From: Paenibacillus sp. FSL H7-0326
GTDB taxonomy: Bacteria > Bacillota > Bacilli > Paenibacillales > Paenibacillaceae
Length of the DNA stretch: 64,000 nt
NCBI RefSeq assembly: GCF_001955535.1
Contig: NZ_MPVN01000001.1
Location: 124,001 to 188,000 of the forward strand
Reading direction: 5' to 3'
In this document: in pieces, positions 54,601 through 63,487 of the stretch
Layout of the letters: each line of letters begins with the position of its first letter
Numbering within the stretch: position 1 is the stretch's first letter
Made by a program: the position numbers and the translations under genes
The notes under the pieces: generated by a model
Told to the model about the DNA's origin: nothing
Databases searched by the model: none
What the model saw: only the letters and a program-made list of their open reading frames with translations

Positions 54601-55389
54601 ATGAATAAACGTTTTGATTCAAAAGTTGTATTGATTACTGGAGCAGGCTCCGGATTAGGACAAGCAGCAGCCCTTCAGATCGCTAAGGAAGGCGCCAAGC
54701 TGTCACTGGTTGACCTCAATCAAACCGCACTTGAAGAAACCAAGAAATTGATTCTTGAAGCCGCACCCGAAACAGAGATCCTTCTTCTTACTGCCGATGT
54801 ATCCGATGAGCAAGCGGTACAGAAATATGTAGATGATACAGTACAAAAATTTGGCCGCATCGACGGTTTCTATAACAATGCTGGGATCGAAGGTACTCAG
54901 GCTCCTACGGCAGAATACAACAGCAAAGTGTTTGACAAAGTCATCGACATCAACCTTAAGGGTGTCTTCTATGGTATGAAATATGTACTTCCTGTAATGA
55001 AAGAGCAGCAGTCCGGCGCCATTGTAAACGTAGCATCTGTCGGCGGGATTCGCGGAGTTCTGAATCAGGCAGCTTATGTTGCAAGTAAACATGCCGTGTC
55101 CGGTATGACAAAAAATGCAGCAATCGAGTACGGTCAGTACAACTTGAGCATCAATGCCATCGCTCCAGGTGCCATCATGACTGCTATGGTCGTTGGTTCC
55201 TTGAAGCAGATTGGCGGGGAAGACGGTTGGGAAGAAGCAGGCAAGGAATTTGTCAGCGTCAATCCGAAAAGACGTTTCGGTAAACCCGAAGAAGTAGGCC
55301 GTCTCGTCGCCTTCCTTCTGTCCGGAGAATCCGAATTTATTAACGGTGCCGTTATTCCTATTGACGGTGGACAGTCGAACCAATACTAA
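54601..55389 (+). CDS. SDR family oxidoreductase
   Basis: A 262-residue classical short-chain dehydrogenase. ATG follows AAAGGAG. The cofactor motif is TGAGSGLGQA (residues 14-23) and Asp at the end of the second strand (LVDLNQ) favours NAD. NNAGIEG, the catalytic Ser in VNVASVGG and Tyr-Lys in YVASKHAV are complete. IAPGAIMTAMV and the final PIDGGQSNQY are typical of glucose-1-dehydrogenase-like members. Substrate not determinable. It forms a single-gene unit with a terminator at 55411. Confidence 0.9.
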   Translation: MNKRFDSKVVLITGAGSGLGQAAALQIAKEGAKLSLVDLNQTALEETKKLILEAAPETEILLLTADVSDEQAVQKYVDDTVQKFGRIDGFYNNAGIEGTQAPTAEYNSKVFDKVIDINLKGVFYGMKYVLPVMKEQQSGAIVNVASVGGIRGVLNQAAYVASKHAVSGMTKNAAIEYGQYNLSINAIAPGAIMTAMVVGSLKQIGGEDGWEEAGKEFVSVNPKRRFGKPEEVGRLVAFLLSGESEFINGAVIPIDGGQSNQY

Positions 55390-55410
55390 TCCATCTTCAA
55401 AACGACACTT

Positions 55411-55434
55411 GGACCCCTGCCTGGGGTCCTTTTC
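55411..55434 (+). terminator. Rho-independent terminator
   Basis: GGACCCC pairs with GGGGTCC across a five-base loop, followed by TTTTCTATT, 21 bases after the SDR stop. Confidence 0.88.
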
Positions 55435-55482
55435 TATTAGATGGGTTCAATCTGATCCCTCCATCTCCACACAAACAACACT

Positions 55483-55518
55483 AAGAGGCGGATCCCTATA
55501 ATAAGGGATTCGCCTCTT
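55483..55518 (-). terminator. Rho-independent terminator of the MarR-FUSC operon
   Basis: AAGAGGCGgATCCCT pairs with AGGGATtCGCCTCTT with one mismatch. It lies 27 bases beyond the FUSC stop. T residues flank both sides. Confidence 0.8.
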
Positions 55519-55545
55519 TATCAGTGCTTCTATCTATAATTTGAC

Positions 55546-57531
55546 CTAACTTGTCGCCTTCTCCCCTATACGCAGGGAATGCTGGAGCTGGACTAGATCC
55601 TCATATATCGCTGGGAACTTGGAGAGCCAAGGGATATTTATTTCTACTGGATCTTTCTTATCCTTAATGGATTGAGTGAGCATTTCAAAATAACGCCGAA
55701 ACTCTAGCCTATCCTCATCAGATATCGCTTCGGTTTCATTTTTGTTTGCTGCTGCCAGCAGAACATATCCCAGATGCAGGCAGTCTGCAACAGCCGGCCA
55801 CAGCACGGCGATCCGGCCGCTTTTTTTAATAGACTCCGCAAAAGCATCATCGTAGACCATTCTTAATTGAATCAATGCATTACGCAGATCATGCTCTAGT
55901 TTCTGCTTATCATGAACAGGATCTTCATTTAGTATTGCAAGCAGTAATTCTCCTTCTTTTTGAACGGCAAGGGACATCGTCTCTGGCAGTTTCCTGGAGG
56001 CCCTAGTTCTCCAGAGCAGCAATGAACCCACAATAGCGATAATACTTCCGATGATAATATCTACAATACGGGCCGAGATAAAGTATCCTGCGGTCAAAGC
56101 AGGCTGAATGGTTGTGCCGATCAGCAGCGTGCTTGGTGTCAGGAATAATACAGCCAGTGCATAGTTTCTTCCGTAGATAAGCTCCACAACGAATTGAAAG
56201 ATCATTAGAGTTAGTGGTATGACTATACCAAGCGGTTCGTACCACAGCACGGCAGCACCAATCAATATTCCGATGATTGTCCCAGCCGAACGCTGCAGAC
56301 CTCGATATACTGTACCGATATAGGTGCCTCCTGCCATAACAGCTGCACTAGACAAGGGAACCCAATAAGAGCGGTCGAAATGAAAACCATAGGCGATGGC
56401 CGCTGCAACGAGCAGCACCAGTCCATATCGAAGTGAAGTGTACAGGATCGTTGAATCCGGTCTGAATGCGTTACGCAGCAAATCCAGAATCGAAGGCTTC
56501 GAATGAACCACTGTCACACCATCTCCAGCCGGTGTATCAACTTCTCTCGTTAACATAACATACGCCGCTTCAATTTGAACATGCAGATTTCGTAACGAAC
56601 CCTCAAATTCATCTTCCAGAGAATAGTTCGTACGAACACTAGCATCTCTAGTATGGATGGCATGGCTTAGCCTTTGTAACGCTTGCGCCAGCTCGTCCTC
56701 AGCCGCATTTTTGCTCTCCATGGAGACATCAATGATCGATATAAATATTTCGCTCGCTTGCAGATTTAATCTCTTTAATTTTTCTAAGTACTGATGATTT
56801 CTCGAGCCAATCACTTTACCATTCGTTAAGGTGCGTTCCGCCTGCTTCATAAGTGAAGCACTCTGATGCTGAAGATCCGTGAATCGCTCTGTACCGATAC
56901 CGGATAGCAGCTTGGATAAGCTCTGATATACAGCAGAGACTGATTTATTCTCAGGACCGTAAGGGACGATCAAATAACCGAACATCCCCACAATCCAAGC
57001 AAACAGCCCGCCTAGCAATACGCACATTATATTTAACGGCAATGCACCTGGATCATGTGGCATGGACGTTCCGACAGAATAAGCAAGGACAAAAAACATC
57101 CCCCCTGGACCTGTTATTTGAAAAAGATTGAATATAAAGACAGATAGTGCGCCAACAACTCCAAACATGAAGACCATTAATGGCACATTGTAGGAGCTTA
57201 AGGCGCCTAGCGTTAGAGCAGCGGTCAAGCCAAGTGCAACCCAAAACAAACGGACTGCACGCTGAGCATAGGTTTCATTCGACACATACAAAAAAGTAAA
57301 GCCGCCGATGGATGCCAATATTCCAAGACTCGGATTTCCACTCAGAAACCCTAATATGGAAGGTATACCTACACTTATAGCGGATCCAATTCCTCGAAAC
57401 CAATTTAAAGGAATGGGCTTGATTGCAAATGCTTCTCTATACTTCCTTTCCGCCGGAATGCTGTGTTGTACACGGCGTCTGTCGGTGGATTTTATATATT
57501 TGCTATTTTTATGATTTTTGTAATTATCCAT
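55546..57531 (-). CDS. FUSC family membrane exporter
   Basis: A 661-residue membrane protein from ATG 57531 (GAGG eight bases upstream). Two blocks of about six hydrophobic helices (around residues 42-185 and 360-500), each followed by a cytoplasmic helical domain, are the YccS/AaeB arrangement. RSYWVPLSSAAVMAGGTYIG in the second block is the FUSC signature; IGSAISVGIPSILGFLSGNP marks the first. Relatives export aromatic acids or fusaric acid. It follows a MarR regulator by 21 bases, the usual pairing for inducible export of a phenolic compound. In a plant-polymer degrader, hydroxycinnamates released from xylan are plausible substrates, by inference. Confidence 0.88.
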   Translation of the reverse strand: MDNYKNHKNSKYIKSTDRRRVQHSIPAERKYREAFAIKPIPLNWFRGIGSAISVGIPSILGFLSGNPSLGILASIGGFTFLYVSNETYAQRAVRLFWVALGLTAALTLGALSSYNVPLMVFMFGVVGALSVFIFNLFQITGPGGMFFVLAYSVGTSMPHDPGALPLNIMCVLLGGLFAWIVGMFGYLIVPYGPENKSVSAVYQSLSKLLSGIGTERFTDLQHQSASLMKQAERTLTNGKVIGSRNHQYLEKLKRLNLQASEIFISIIDVSMESKNAAEDELAQALQRLSHAIHTRDASVRTNYSLEDEFEGSLRNLHVQIEAAYVMLTREVDTPAGDGVTVVHSKPSILDLLRNAFRPDSTILYTSLRYGLVLLVAAAIAYGFHFDRSYWVPLSSAAVMAGGTYIGTVYRGLQRSAGTIIGILIGAAVLWYEPLGIVIPLTLMIFQFVVELIYGRNYALAVLFLTPSTLLIGTTIQPALTAGYFISARIVDIIIGSIIAIVGSLLLWRTRASRKLPETMSLAVQKEGELLLAILNEDPVHDKQKLEHDLRNALIQLRMVYDDAFAESIKKSGRIAVLWPAVADCLHLGYVLLAAANKNETEAISDEDRLEFRRYFEMLTQSIKDKKDPVEINIPWLSKFPAIYEDLVQLQHSLRIGEKATS

Positions 57532-57552
57532 ACTTGTTACCTCGATTTCCAA

Positions 57553-57999
57553 CTAAAAATGTATTGCATGAGTGGCTGCATTATCTTCTATCCTGCACAA
57601 CACTTTGTTGAATACAGCCAGCTCATCTTGGGGTATTCCTTCAAGAACCTTGTTGAATACCTGTTCCAGATGTTCATATACCTCATTTCTTAAATTCACG
57701 CCTTGCTTAGTAATGTAAATGCGATAGGACCGCCGATCCTCCTCATTTGTCTTGCGAACAATCAGTTCTTCCCTTTCCAGTATGTCCAAAATTTTAGCGA
57801 GTGTTGCCGGATCTTTATCTGATATGGCGGCTAACTCTTTTTGCGTAATACCCTCATGCTCGAACACTCTCTTAACTACAGTCCATTGCTCAGGAGTTAT
57901 CGAATAGCTTCTTAAATATCCAGTTAGAAACCGCAGCACCGCTCGGCTAGTTCTTGTTATCGCATATCCATACTTCTCTTCATTCCCTAATGCTCTCAT
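57553..57999 (-). CDS. MarR-family transcriptional regulator
   Basis: A 148-residue winged-helix repressor. ATG 57999 lies seven bases after GGAGG; the frame opens at 58074 without a site. The recognition region is TQKELAAISDKDPATLAKIL, followed by the wing (RKTNEEDRRSYRIYITKQG) with the conserved Asp-Arg-Arg. The terminal helices form the dimer interface. It precedes the FUSC exporter and probably represses it until a phenolic ligand binds. Confidence 0.93.
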   Translation of the reverse strand: MRALGNEEKYGYAITRTSRAVLRFLTGYLRSYSITPEQWTVVKRVFEHEGITQKELAAISDKDPATLAKILDILEREELIVRKTNEEDRRSYRIYITKQGVNLRNEVYEHLEQVFNKVLEGIPQDELAVFNKVLCRIEDNAATHAIHF

Positions 58000-58154
58000 C
58001 CATCTGCCTCCATAGTTGTTATACAAATTATATGTATACAAATCAATTTTATCTCTCTGGTTGTACTTTTTCAAGTTTTTTCTGAAAATTACTTGTTAAA
58101 CGAATCAATTTCATCATACCCAGGAGTCCTGAATTTGATGTCTCCACACAAAAA

Positions 58155-58178
58155 AAGAACCCGCAAAAGCAGGTTCTT
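58155..58178 (-). terminator. Rho-independent terminator
   Basis: AAGAACC pairs with GGTTCTT (plus inner GC pairs) around an AAAA loop; on the minus strand a TTTTTTTG run follows. It ends the hybrid kinase-CheR operon, 20 bases beyond the CheR stop. Confidence 0.88.
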
Positions 58179-58197
58179 CAGTAATATAGGTTCCTGT

Positions 58198-59064
58198 TCA
58201 TTGGATCTTTCGAAACAGCTTCTCACGCTTGTCAATCGTTTCATACTTGCGGCTATGACTGTTAAACAGCATCGATTCCTTATCTCCCAGTACAAGAAAT
58301 CCAAGCATCGCTAGACTATCATGCAGAAGATGATGTACCCGATTCTGCAGCTCCCGATTGAAATAAATCAGTACGTTTCGGCAGAATACCACATTAAATT
58401 CATTGAACGATTGGTCCGTGACTAAATTATGCCGAGCAAATACAATGTTCTTCAGCAGAGATGAATTAAAAATAACAGAGTCCTTGCGTGCCATGTAATA
58501 ATCTGAGAAATCTCTTGTACCGCCTGAACGAATATAATTATAGGTGTTCACTTTCATATTTCTCAAGGGATATATGCCCATCTGTGCCTTTTCAAGTGCA
58601 TCCTCATCAATATCGGTTGCATAAATTCTGGCTCTGTCGTATAAGCCTTCCTCCTGAAGCAGGATCGCCATTGATAATACCTCTTCGCCGGTTGAGCAGC
58701 CTGCATGCCAGATTCGAATATGGGGATATGTCCGTAAATACGGGATAACATTCTTACGAAAAGAATAAAACATATCCGGGTCACGAAACATCTCCGTCAC
58801 GCCAACGACAAAATAACGAAGCAGCTTCTGCATCCGATCAGGATAATGGAGTACTTGAGGGATTAGAGCCGAGATCGACTCTTCACCTATGGACTGCATT
58901 CCGTGCCTGATTCTCCTATATATCGAATCATACGCATAGTTGCGAAAATCATAGCCATACATTCGATAAACCGCCTGGAGAAGCAGCTCTACTTCTATTT
59001 TCTCAAGCTCCTTATCTTGACCTGACAGAGGCGCAAGCTGCGTATATTCTCCATGATCAGAAAT
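58198..59064 (-). CDS. CheR-type methyltransferase with probable ATT start
   Basis: An S-adenosylmethionine-dependent methyltransferase that modifies Glu residues of receptors. The first ATG is at 58962, but the family's N-terminal helix (KIEVELLLQAVYR then MYGYDF) begins upstream of it in the same frame. No ATG, GTG or TTG is available there before the stop TAA of the hybrid kinase (59080-59082). AGGAGG at 59074-59079 is followed after nine bases by ATT 59064, which gives 288 residues; ATC at 59067 is the alternative. Motifs: FRDPDMF, HAGCSTGEEVLSMAI (SAM site), ATDIDEDAL, VVFCRNVLIYF. It forms an operon with the kinase and may methylate a partner in its signalling chain. Confidence 0.85.
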   Translation of the reverse strand: MSDHGEYTQLAPLSGQDKELEKIEVELLLQAVYRMYGYDFRNYAYDSIYRRIRHGMQSIGEESISALIPQVLHYPDRMQKLLRYFVVGVTEMFRDPDMFYSFRKNVIPYLRTYPHIRIWHAGCSTGEEVLSMAILLQEEGLYDRARIYATDIDEDALEKAQMGIYPLRNMKVNTYNYIRSGGTRDFSDYYMARKDSVIFNSSLLKNIVFARHNLVTDQSFNEFNVVFCRNVLIYFNRELQNRVHHLLHDSLAMLGFLVLGDKESMLFNSHSRKYETIDKREKLFRKIQ

Positions 59065-59079
59065 GATCCTCAGCCTCCT

Positions 59080-62000
59080 TTACGTATAAAGCCACACCTT
59101 CAATAAAGAAAGCAATTTCTCAACATCAATCGGCTTACTAATATAGTCAGATGCACCCGCTTCAATACATAGCTGCCGGTCCTCTTTCATCGCTTTTGCC
59201 GTCAAGGCAATAATTGGAGTCTTCTCAAAGCGACTGTTACCACGTATTGCTCTCATCGTCTGGTAGCCGTCCATTTCCGGCATCATAATATCCATCAGAA
59301 TCAGATCAAATTCAGGATCCTCGGCAAGAACATCCATCGCCTCTCGCCCATTTTCAGCAAAGGTCACATTCAATCCATACGATTCCAATATACTTACAAG
59401 TGAAAAAATGTTGCGTATGTCGTCTTCAACGAGAAGAATTCGTTTCCCATCAAAATCGGTCTGATTGCTGTACAGCTTCTTCAATATATCGCGGCGATCT
59501 TCCGGCAGATTTGCTTCGACACGATGCAGAAACAATGCTGTTTCATCGAATAGCCTTTCCTGAGATTTAACGTTCTTAATTATAATGCTCTCCGCATACT
59601 TTTTGAGCTCAATTTCTTCCTTCATGGTCAGATCTTTTCCCGTATAAATAATGATGGGCAGCTGCTTCAAATGATCGTTCTGCCGTATACGGTCAAGCAG
59701 TTCAAATCCGGATATGCCGGCTAACCCTAAATCCATGACCATGCAGTCAAACCGTTCTTTTTCAAGTTCCCGTAAAGCCTCTTCACCCGTAGATACATCA
59801 GTGATCAGCACATCGTCATGACCAATCAGTTCTACCATACTATTTCTTAGAACGACATCATCTTCAACAATTAGCAGTCGTTTCAGGTCACGATTAATGA
59901 AGGATTCAATATTTGACAGGGCATTTTCAATCTGGACCTTGTTGACTGGCTTCTTCAGATATGCGATGGCTCCCATCGTTAGTCCCATCTGCTGTTCGTT
60001 CGCTGCAGAGACCACGTGTACTGGAATATGTCGCAATTCCGGATGCTGCTTCAGCCGCTCAAGGACAGTCCATCCATCAATGATAGGGAGCTGAATATCC
60101 AATATGATGGCATCTGGTTTATAAGCATGTGCAAGTGCAAGACCATGATCTCCCTGCAGAGCGACGATTCCTTTAAACCTCCGCGATCGAGCCATGTCCA
60201 GTATGATTCCAGCAAAATTCACGTCATCTTCTATGATGAGCAGAACGCGGTCCCCGGCTTCTATGCTTAACCGATCATCTAATAGGTCCATTTCGGGAGA
60301 GCTGACCGAATTCGGTGAATCTGGGTGCGTGATCACGGCAGTAGAATCGTTCAGCTGTTCCATAGCGGGTGGAGGTTCCTCGCCTGCGACAGCAGCCTCA
60401 TTTATCATCTCGATATCTGAATCATGCTTGTATTCTGGTATGAATAGTGTAAAGGTGCTGCCTACTCCTACCTCACTGTCAAACTCAATACGTCCGCCAA
60501 TTAATCCTGCAAGCTCGCGGCTGATCGTCAGCCCAAGTCCAGTTCCACCATATTTTCGGCTCGTTGTTCCATCGGCCTGCTGGAATGCATCGAATATGAT
60601 CTCTTTTTTGTCGAGTGGGATGCCAATCCCGGTGTCAGCAACAGTAAAAGCAATCCAATGCTCCACTTCGCCTTCATTGAAAGGACATCTTCGTTTTTCT
60701 TTATGGACGCTCAGCGTGACTTGACCCTCACTTGTAAATTTAAAGGCGTTGGACAACAGATTCTTCAAAATTTGCTGTAATCGATGAACATCCGTATAAA
60801 TGTATTCAGGCAGAGGTGCATCTGAAACAATATTAAACTCAATTCCTTTGTTTAAAGCGATAGGATGAAAGCTTCCCCGAAGGCTGTCCGCAATATCCAC
60901 AAGCAGCACATCATCCATCTCGACTTTCATTTGCCCCGCTTCTACCTTGGATAGATCCAGGATGTCATCGATCAGCCGAAGGAGATCATTACCCGAGGAA
61001 TGAATGGTTTCCGCAAATTCAACTTGCTTCGCATTTAGATTCCCGTCTTTGTTATCCATCAGAATCTGAGAGAGAATTAATAAGCTGTTAAGCGGTGTTC
61101 TCAGTTCATGGGACATATTCGCCAGGAATTCCGATTTATATTTGGATGCAATTACTAGATCAGATGCCTGCTTCTCCAATACATAATTTTGTTTCTCGAT
61201 CTGCTCGTTAATTTCTTCAATCTTGCGCAAATGACTTTCCACTTGCTCTGTTCTCACAGACAAATCCAGATTGATCTGCTCAAGGTCTTGCTGCTGACGC
61301 TGCAGACGTTCCTCCGATTGACGAAGCGCTTGATTGGATGCCCTCATCTCGTCCTGCTGGGCGATAAGCTCTTCCGATTGTGTCTTTAATTCTTCGGTTT
61401 GAGACTGGAGCTCTTCAGACATCGCCTGTGATTCTGTCAGCAATCGCTGGACCTCCATTTGCGCCAGGACATTATTGATTGCGATTCCGATCATGCTTCG
61501 TGTCTGCTCCACCAATTGAATATGCTCAGGCGTAAATTTCTTGAACGAAGCAAGCTCAATTACACCCTCGACTTCATTTTCAAATTCAACCGAGAAGATC
61601 ATGATATGACGTGGAGAAGATTCGCCGAGTCCTGTCGAAATTTTCACATGTCCCTCGGGAACAGATTCAAGAAGGATGATCTGCTGCTGAAGTGCCGCCT
61701 GACCCACGAGCCCTTCACCAATGCGGATATATTCAGTTCCCAGACCTTCTCCAGAAGAGGCATAGGAAGCGGTCTTAACCAACTTGTTTTGTTTACGAAG
61801 ATAAAATACCGCATAAGGCGCATCTAGCAGAGAAGCGAGTTTCACTGTGAATGCTTCTGCAAGCTTGGATACTTCGATTACGCCTTGATACGATACCGCA
61901 ACCTCACGGATACTGGTCTGCAGCCAGTCATTCTTCTCATACGTTTCAATAAGTCTGTTGGTGACTTCACCTAATTCCCTAATTTCATCACGCGTGCGAA

Positions 62001-62724
62001 CGGTAATGCGTCTAGATAGCAGCTTGCCTTCATCGGAAGCCATATCCGAAATGGCGGAGCTGACCTGTTTGATCGTACCCACTATATTTCTCGATATGAT
62101 ATAAGCAACAATAAGAGACAGGAGGATAACTAAGATGATAACGGTGTACATCACATTTCTGAAATCCGCATTTTGCTGATCCAGCTGCAGTAAACGTTCT
62201 TCCGTCAATGCTTTCTCTGTCACTCGAAATTCGTTGAACTGAGTTCTCATCTGATCCATCAGCCGCTTGCCAATATCCTTTGTGAAATACACTGCAATTT
62301 CCTGTTCTCGATTCTCCTGCTTCAGACCTATGACATACTCACCGGCATTTTCGATCCATTGCTCAATATTGATCTTAATTTCATCAAGACGCTGGATCTG
62401 AGTCGGATTATTCGATACCAGCTCATACAATTGATTGTAATCAGCTTTCCAATTGGACATTGCTTCGTTGTAAGGTACCAGGTAACGATCTTCACCAGCG
62501 ATAACAAACCCTCTCTGACCCGTTTCCATATCCAGCATATGCTTCTCTATCTGGTACGTCAGATTATGTACTTCGATGTCGTGATCCGCAATAAAATTCA
62601 TCTCCTGCTCCATGGACGCAATTCGGCTGCCAAGGATAAATATCGCTGCTCCCAGGCAGACGATAATGATGAAATAACCGATGATGATCTTGGTACGAAT
62701 CGTAAGCCTCATTTTTTCAAACAT
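59080..62724 (-). CDS. Hybrid sensor histidine kinase with CHASE3, HAMP, GAF and three receivers
   Basis: 1214 residues. Membrane helices at about 12-32 and 190-210 flank a CHASE3 sensor (QIEKHMLDMETGQRGFVIAG). HAMP follows, then a GAF domain (about 275-425), a long coiled coil (about 430-535), the His domain (phospho-acceptor in NMSHELRTPLN) and the ATPase domain (VADTGIGIPLDKKE, GGTGLGLTIS). Three receivers fill the C-terminus with phospho-acceptor Asp in IILDIQLPIIDG, VMDLGLAGISG and LMDIMMPEMDG; the second has LGLAG where most have a Met-Pro. ATG follows AGGAGGAG. CheR follows in the operon. Such proteins act as multi-output relays in aggregation, biofilm or sporulation control; the signal is unknown. 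Confidence 0.93.
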   Translation of the reverse strand: MFEKMRLTIRTKIIIGYFIIIVCLGAAIFILGSRIASMEQEMNFIADHDIEVHNLTYQIEKHMLDMETGQRGFVIAGEDRYLVPYNEAMSNWKADYNQLYELVSNNPTQIQRLDEIKINIEQWIENAGEYVIGLKQENREQEIAVYFTKDIGKRLMDQMRTQFNEFRVTEKALTEERLLQLDQQNADFRNVMYTVIILVILLSLIVAYIISRNIVGTIKQVSSAISDMASDEGKLLSRRITVRTRDEIRELGEVTNRLIETYEKNDWLQTSIREVAVSYQGVIEVSKLAEAFTVKLASLLDAPYAVFYLRKQNKLVKTASYASSGEGLGTEYIRIGEGLVGQAALQQQIILLESVPEGHVKISTGLGESSPRHIMIFSVEFENEVEGVIELASFKKFTPEHIQLVEQTRSMIGIAINNVLAQMEVQRLLTESQAMSEELQSQTEELKTQSEELIAQQDEMRASNQALRQSEERLQRQQQDLEQINLDLSVRTEQVESHLRKIEEINEQIEKQNYVLEKQASDLVIASKYKSEFLANMSHELRTPLNSLLILSQILMDNKDGNLNAKQVEFAETIHSSGNDLLRLIDDILDLSKVEAGQMKVEMDDVLLVDIADSLRGSFHPIALNKGIEFNIVSDAPLPEYIYTDVHRLQQILKNLLSNAFKFTSEGQVTLSVHKEKRRCPFNEGEVEHWIAFTVADTGIGIPLDKKEIIFDAFQQADGTTSRKYGGTGLGLTISRELAGLIGGRIEFDSEVGVGSTFTLFIPEYKHDSDIEMINEAAVAGEEPPPAMEQLNDSTAVITHPDSPNSVSSPEMDLLDDRLSIEAGDRVLLIIEDDVNFAGIILDMARSRRFKGIVALQGDHGLALAHAYKPDAIILDIQLPIIDGWTVLERLKQHPELRHIPVHVVSAANEQQMGLTMGAIAYLKKPVNKVQIENALSNIESFINRDLKRLLIVEDDVVLRNSMVELIGHDDVLITDVSTGEEALRELEKERFDCMVMDLGLAGISGFELLDRIRQNDHLKQLPIIIYTGKDLTMKEEIELKKYAESIIIKNVKSQERLFDETALFLHRVEANLPEDRRDILKKLYSNQTDFDGKRILLVEDDIRNIFSLVSILESYGLNVTFAENGREAMDVLAEDPEFDLILMDIMMPEMDGYQTMRAIRGNSRFEKTPIIALTAKAMKEDRQLCIEAGASDYISKPIDVEKLLSLLKVWLYT

Positions 62725-63085
62725 TGATCTCTCCTCCTGAACATTTTTCCTTATAAGCGAGGCTGTTGATTCATGATTATCGGTACAAATAAAAGCTTCG
62801 AGCTGCTGTCTCTCATTAAAAAAAGAATCCTCAGGTACGGCTCGGATTCTTCATCGAAAGCGTTCTCTTCATGCAAAAATATAGAACCATATCGTTAAAC
62901 ACGAGAATCCTATGAATTCCAGTTTGAATGGCGTCTATTGCTTAGTTTACGTGAAGTGAAAACACTTGTCTATACGGATTATTCAAGTAAAAAAACACAG
63001 TGAAGCTCTATAGCTGCACTGTGTTTTGATATAAATTAAAGCATTCTTTTTCATTGCAAGTCATCTACCTATACGAGAATAAACT
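62725..63085 (-). promoter_or_regulatory. Leader of the hybrid kinase operon with terminator and possible antiterminator
   Basis: 361 bases without a gene. On the minus strand, AGAATCC (62850-62844) pairs with GGATTCT (62830-62824) and a TTTTTTT run follows: an intrinsic terminator about 100 bases before the kinase start. An identical GGATTCT lies earlier at 62910-62904 and can pair with the same AGAATCC, which would break the terminator. Such mutually exclusive pairing is the layout of an attenuator. A separate hairpin at 62993-63026 ends the NUDIX gene. No known riboswitch class is recognised. Confidence 0.5.
62993..63026 (-). terminator. Rho-independent terminator of the NUDIX gene
   Basis: AAACACAGTG pairs with CACTGTGTTT with an inner AGC/GCT stem; on the minus strand a TTTTTTTAC run follows. 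It lies 60 bases after the NUDIX stop at 63086. Confidence 0.88.
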
Positions 63086-63487
63086 CTACTTCAACAAATT
63101 CTCGCTATGAAGCTGGTCAAAAATAAGCTGTGTTACTGCTGACACTTGTTCCCGATCAGCATAATTCAACCATTTCAGCTCCTCGATCTCGGATTCAGGG
63201 CTTAGGACTCCTTCGTAATCAGCCATGTAGCAGGTCATCATCACTTGAATCCCTTCCGATTTGCCATGCGCCGGGGCCTCGAACGTACCGTATAATTGAA
63301 TCCTCTCCTTAAGAATATCTACAGATAACTCTTCTTGGATCTCGCGAATCAATGTTTCTTCGTCTGACTCGCCAGGTTCTCTTTTGCCGCCCGGCAAATA
63401 ATACGTATCCTTGCCTTTACTGCGAGCACCTAGAATTTGACCGTTAAGCAAGTGAATCCATGCGATCTTATCTATTGTTGTTGTCAT
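63086..63487 (-). CDS. NUDIX hydrolase
   Basis: A 133-residue cytoplasmic pyrophosphohydrolase. The Nudix box GGKREPGESDEETLIREIQE runs on into EL, fitting GX5EX7REUXEE (residues about 33-54), with all metal-binding Glu residues present. The preceding DTYYLPGGK is the usual approach strand. Such enzymes clean up modified nucleotides or hydrolyse nucleotide sugars or coenzymes; the substrate is not visible. ATG follows the stop of the sugar isomerase-like gene with no gap, so the two are coupled. Confidence 0.92.
   Translation of the reverse strand: MTTTIDKIAWIHLLNGQILGARSKGKDTYYLPGGKREPGESDEETLIREIQEELSVDILKERIQLYGTFEAPAHGKSEGIQVMMTCYMADYEGVLSPESEIEELKWLNYADREQVSAVTQLIFDQLHSENLLK

Noticed and set aside
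54703..55383. 226-codon frame antisense to the SDR gene
   Set aside because: The sense strand has full SDR motifs and a strong ribosome-binding site; the antisense product matches nothing and is Cys/Phe-rich.
62865..62878. cre-like GAAAGCG sequence in the hybrid kinase leader
   Set aside because: Both outer positions of the consensus fail, and no sugar gene is involved.
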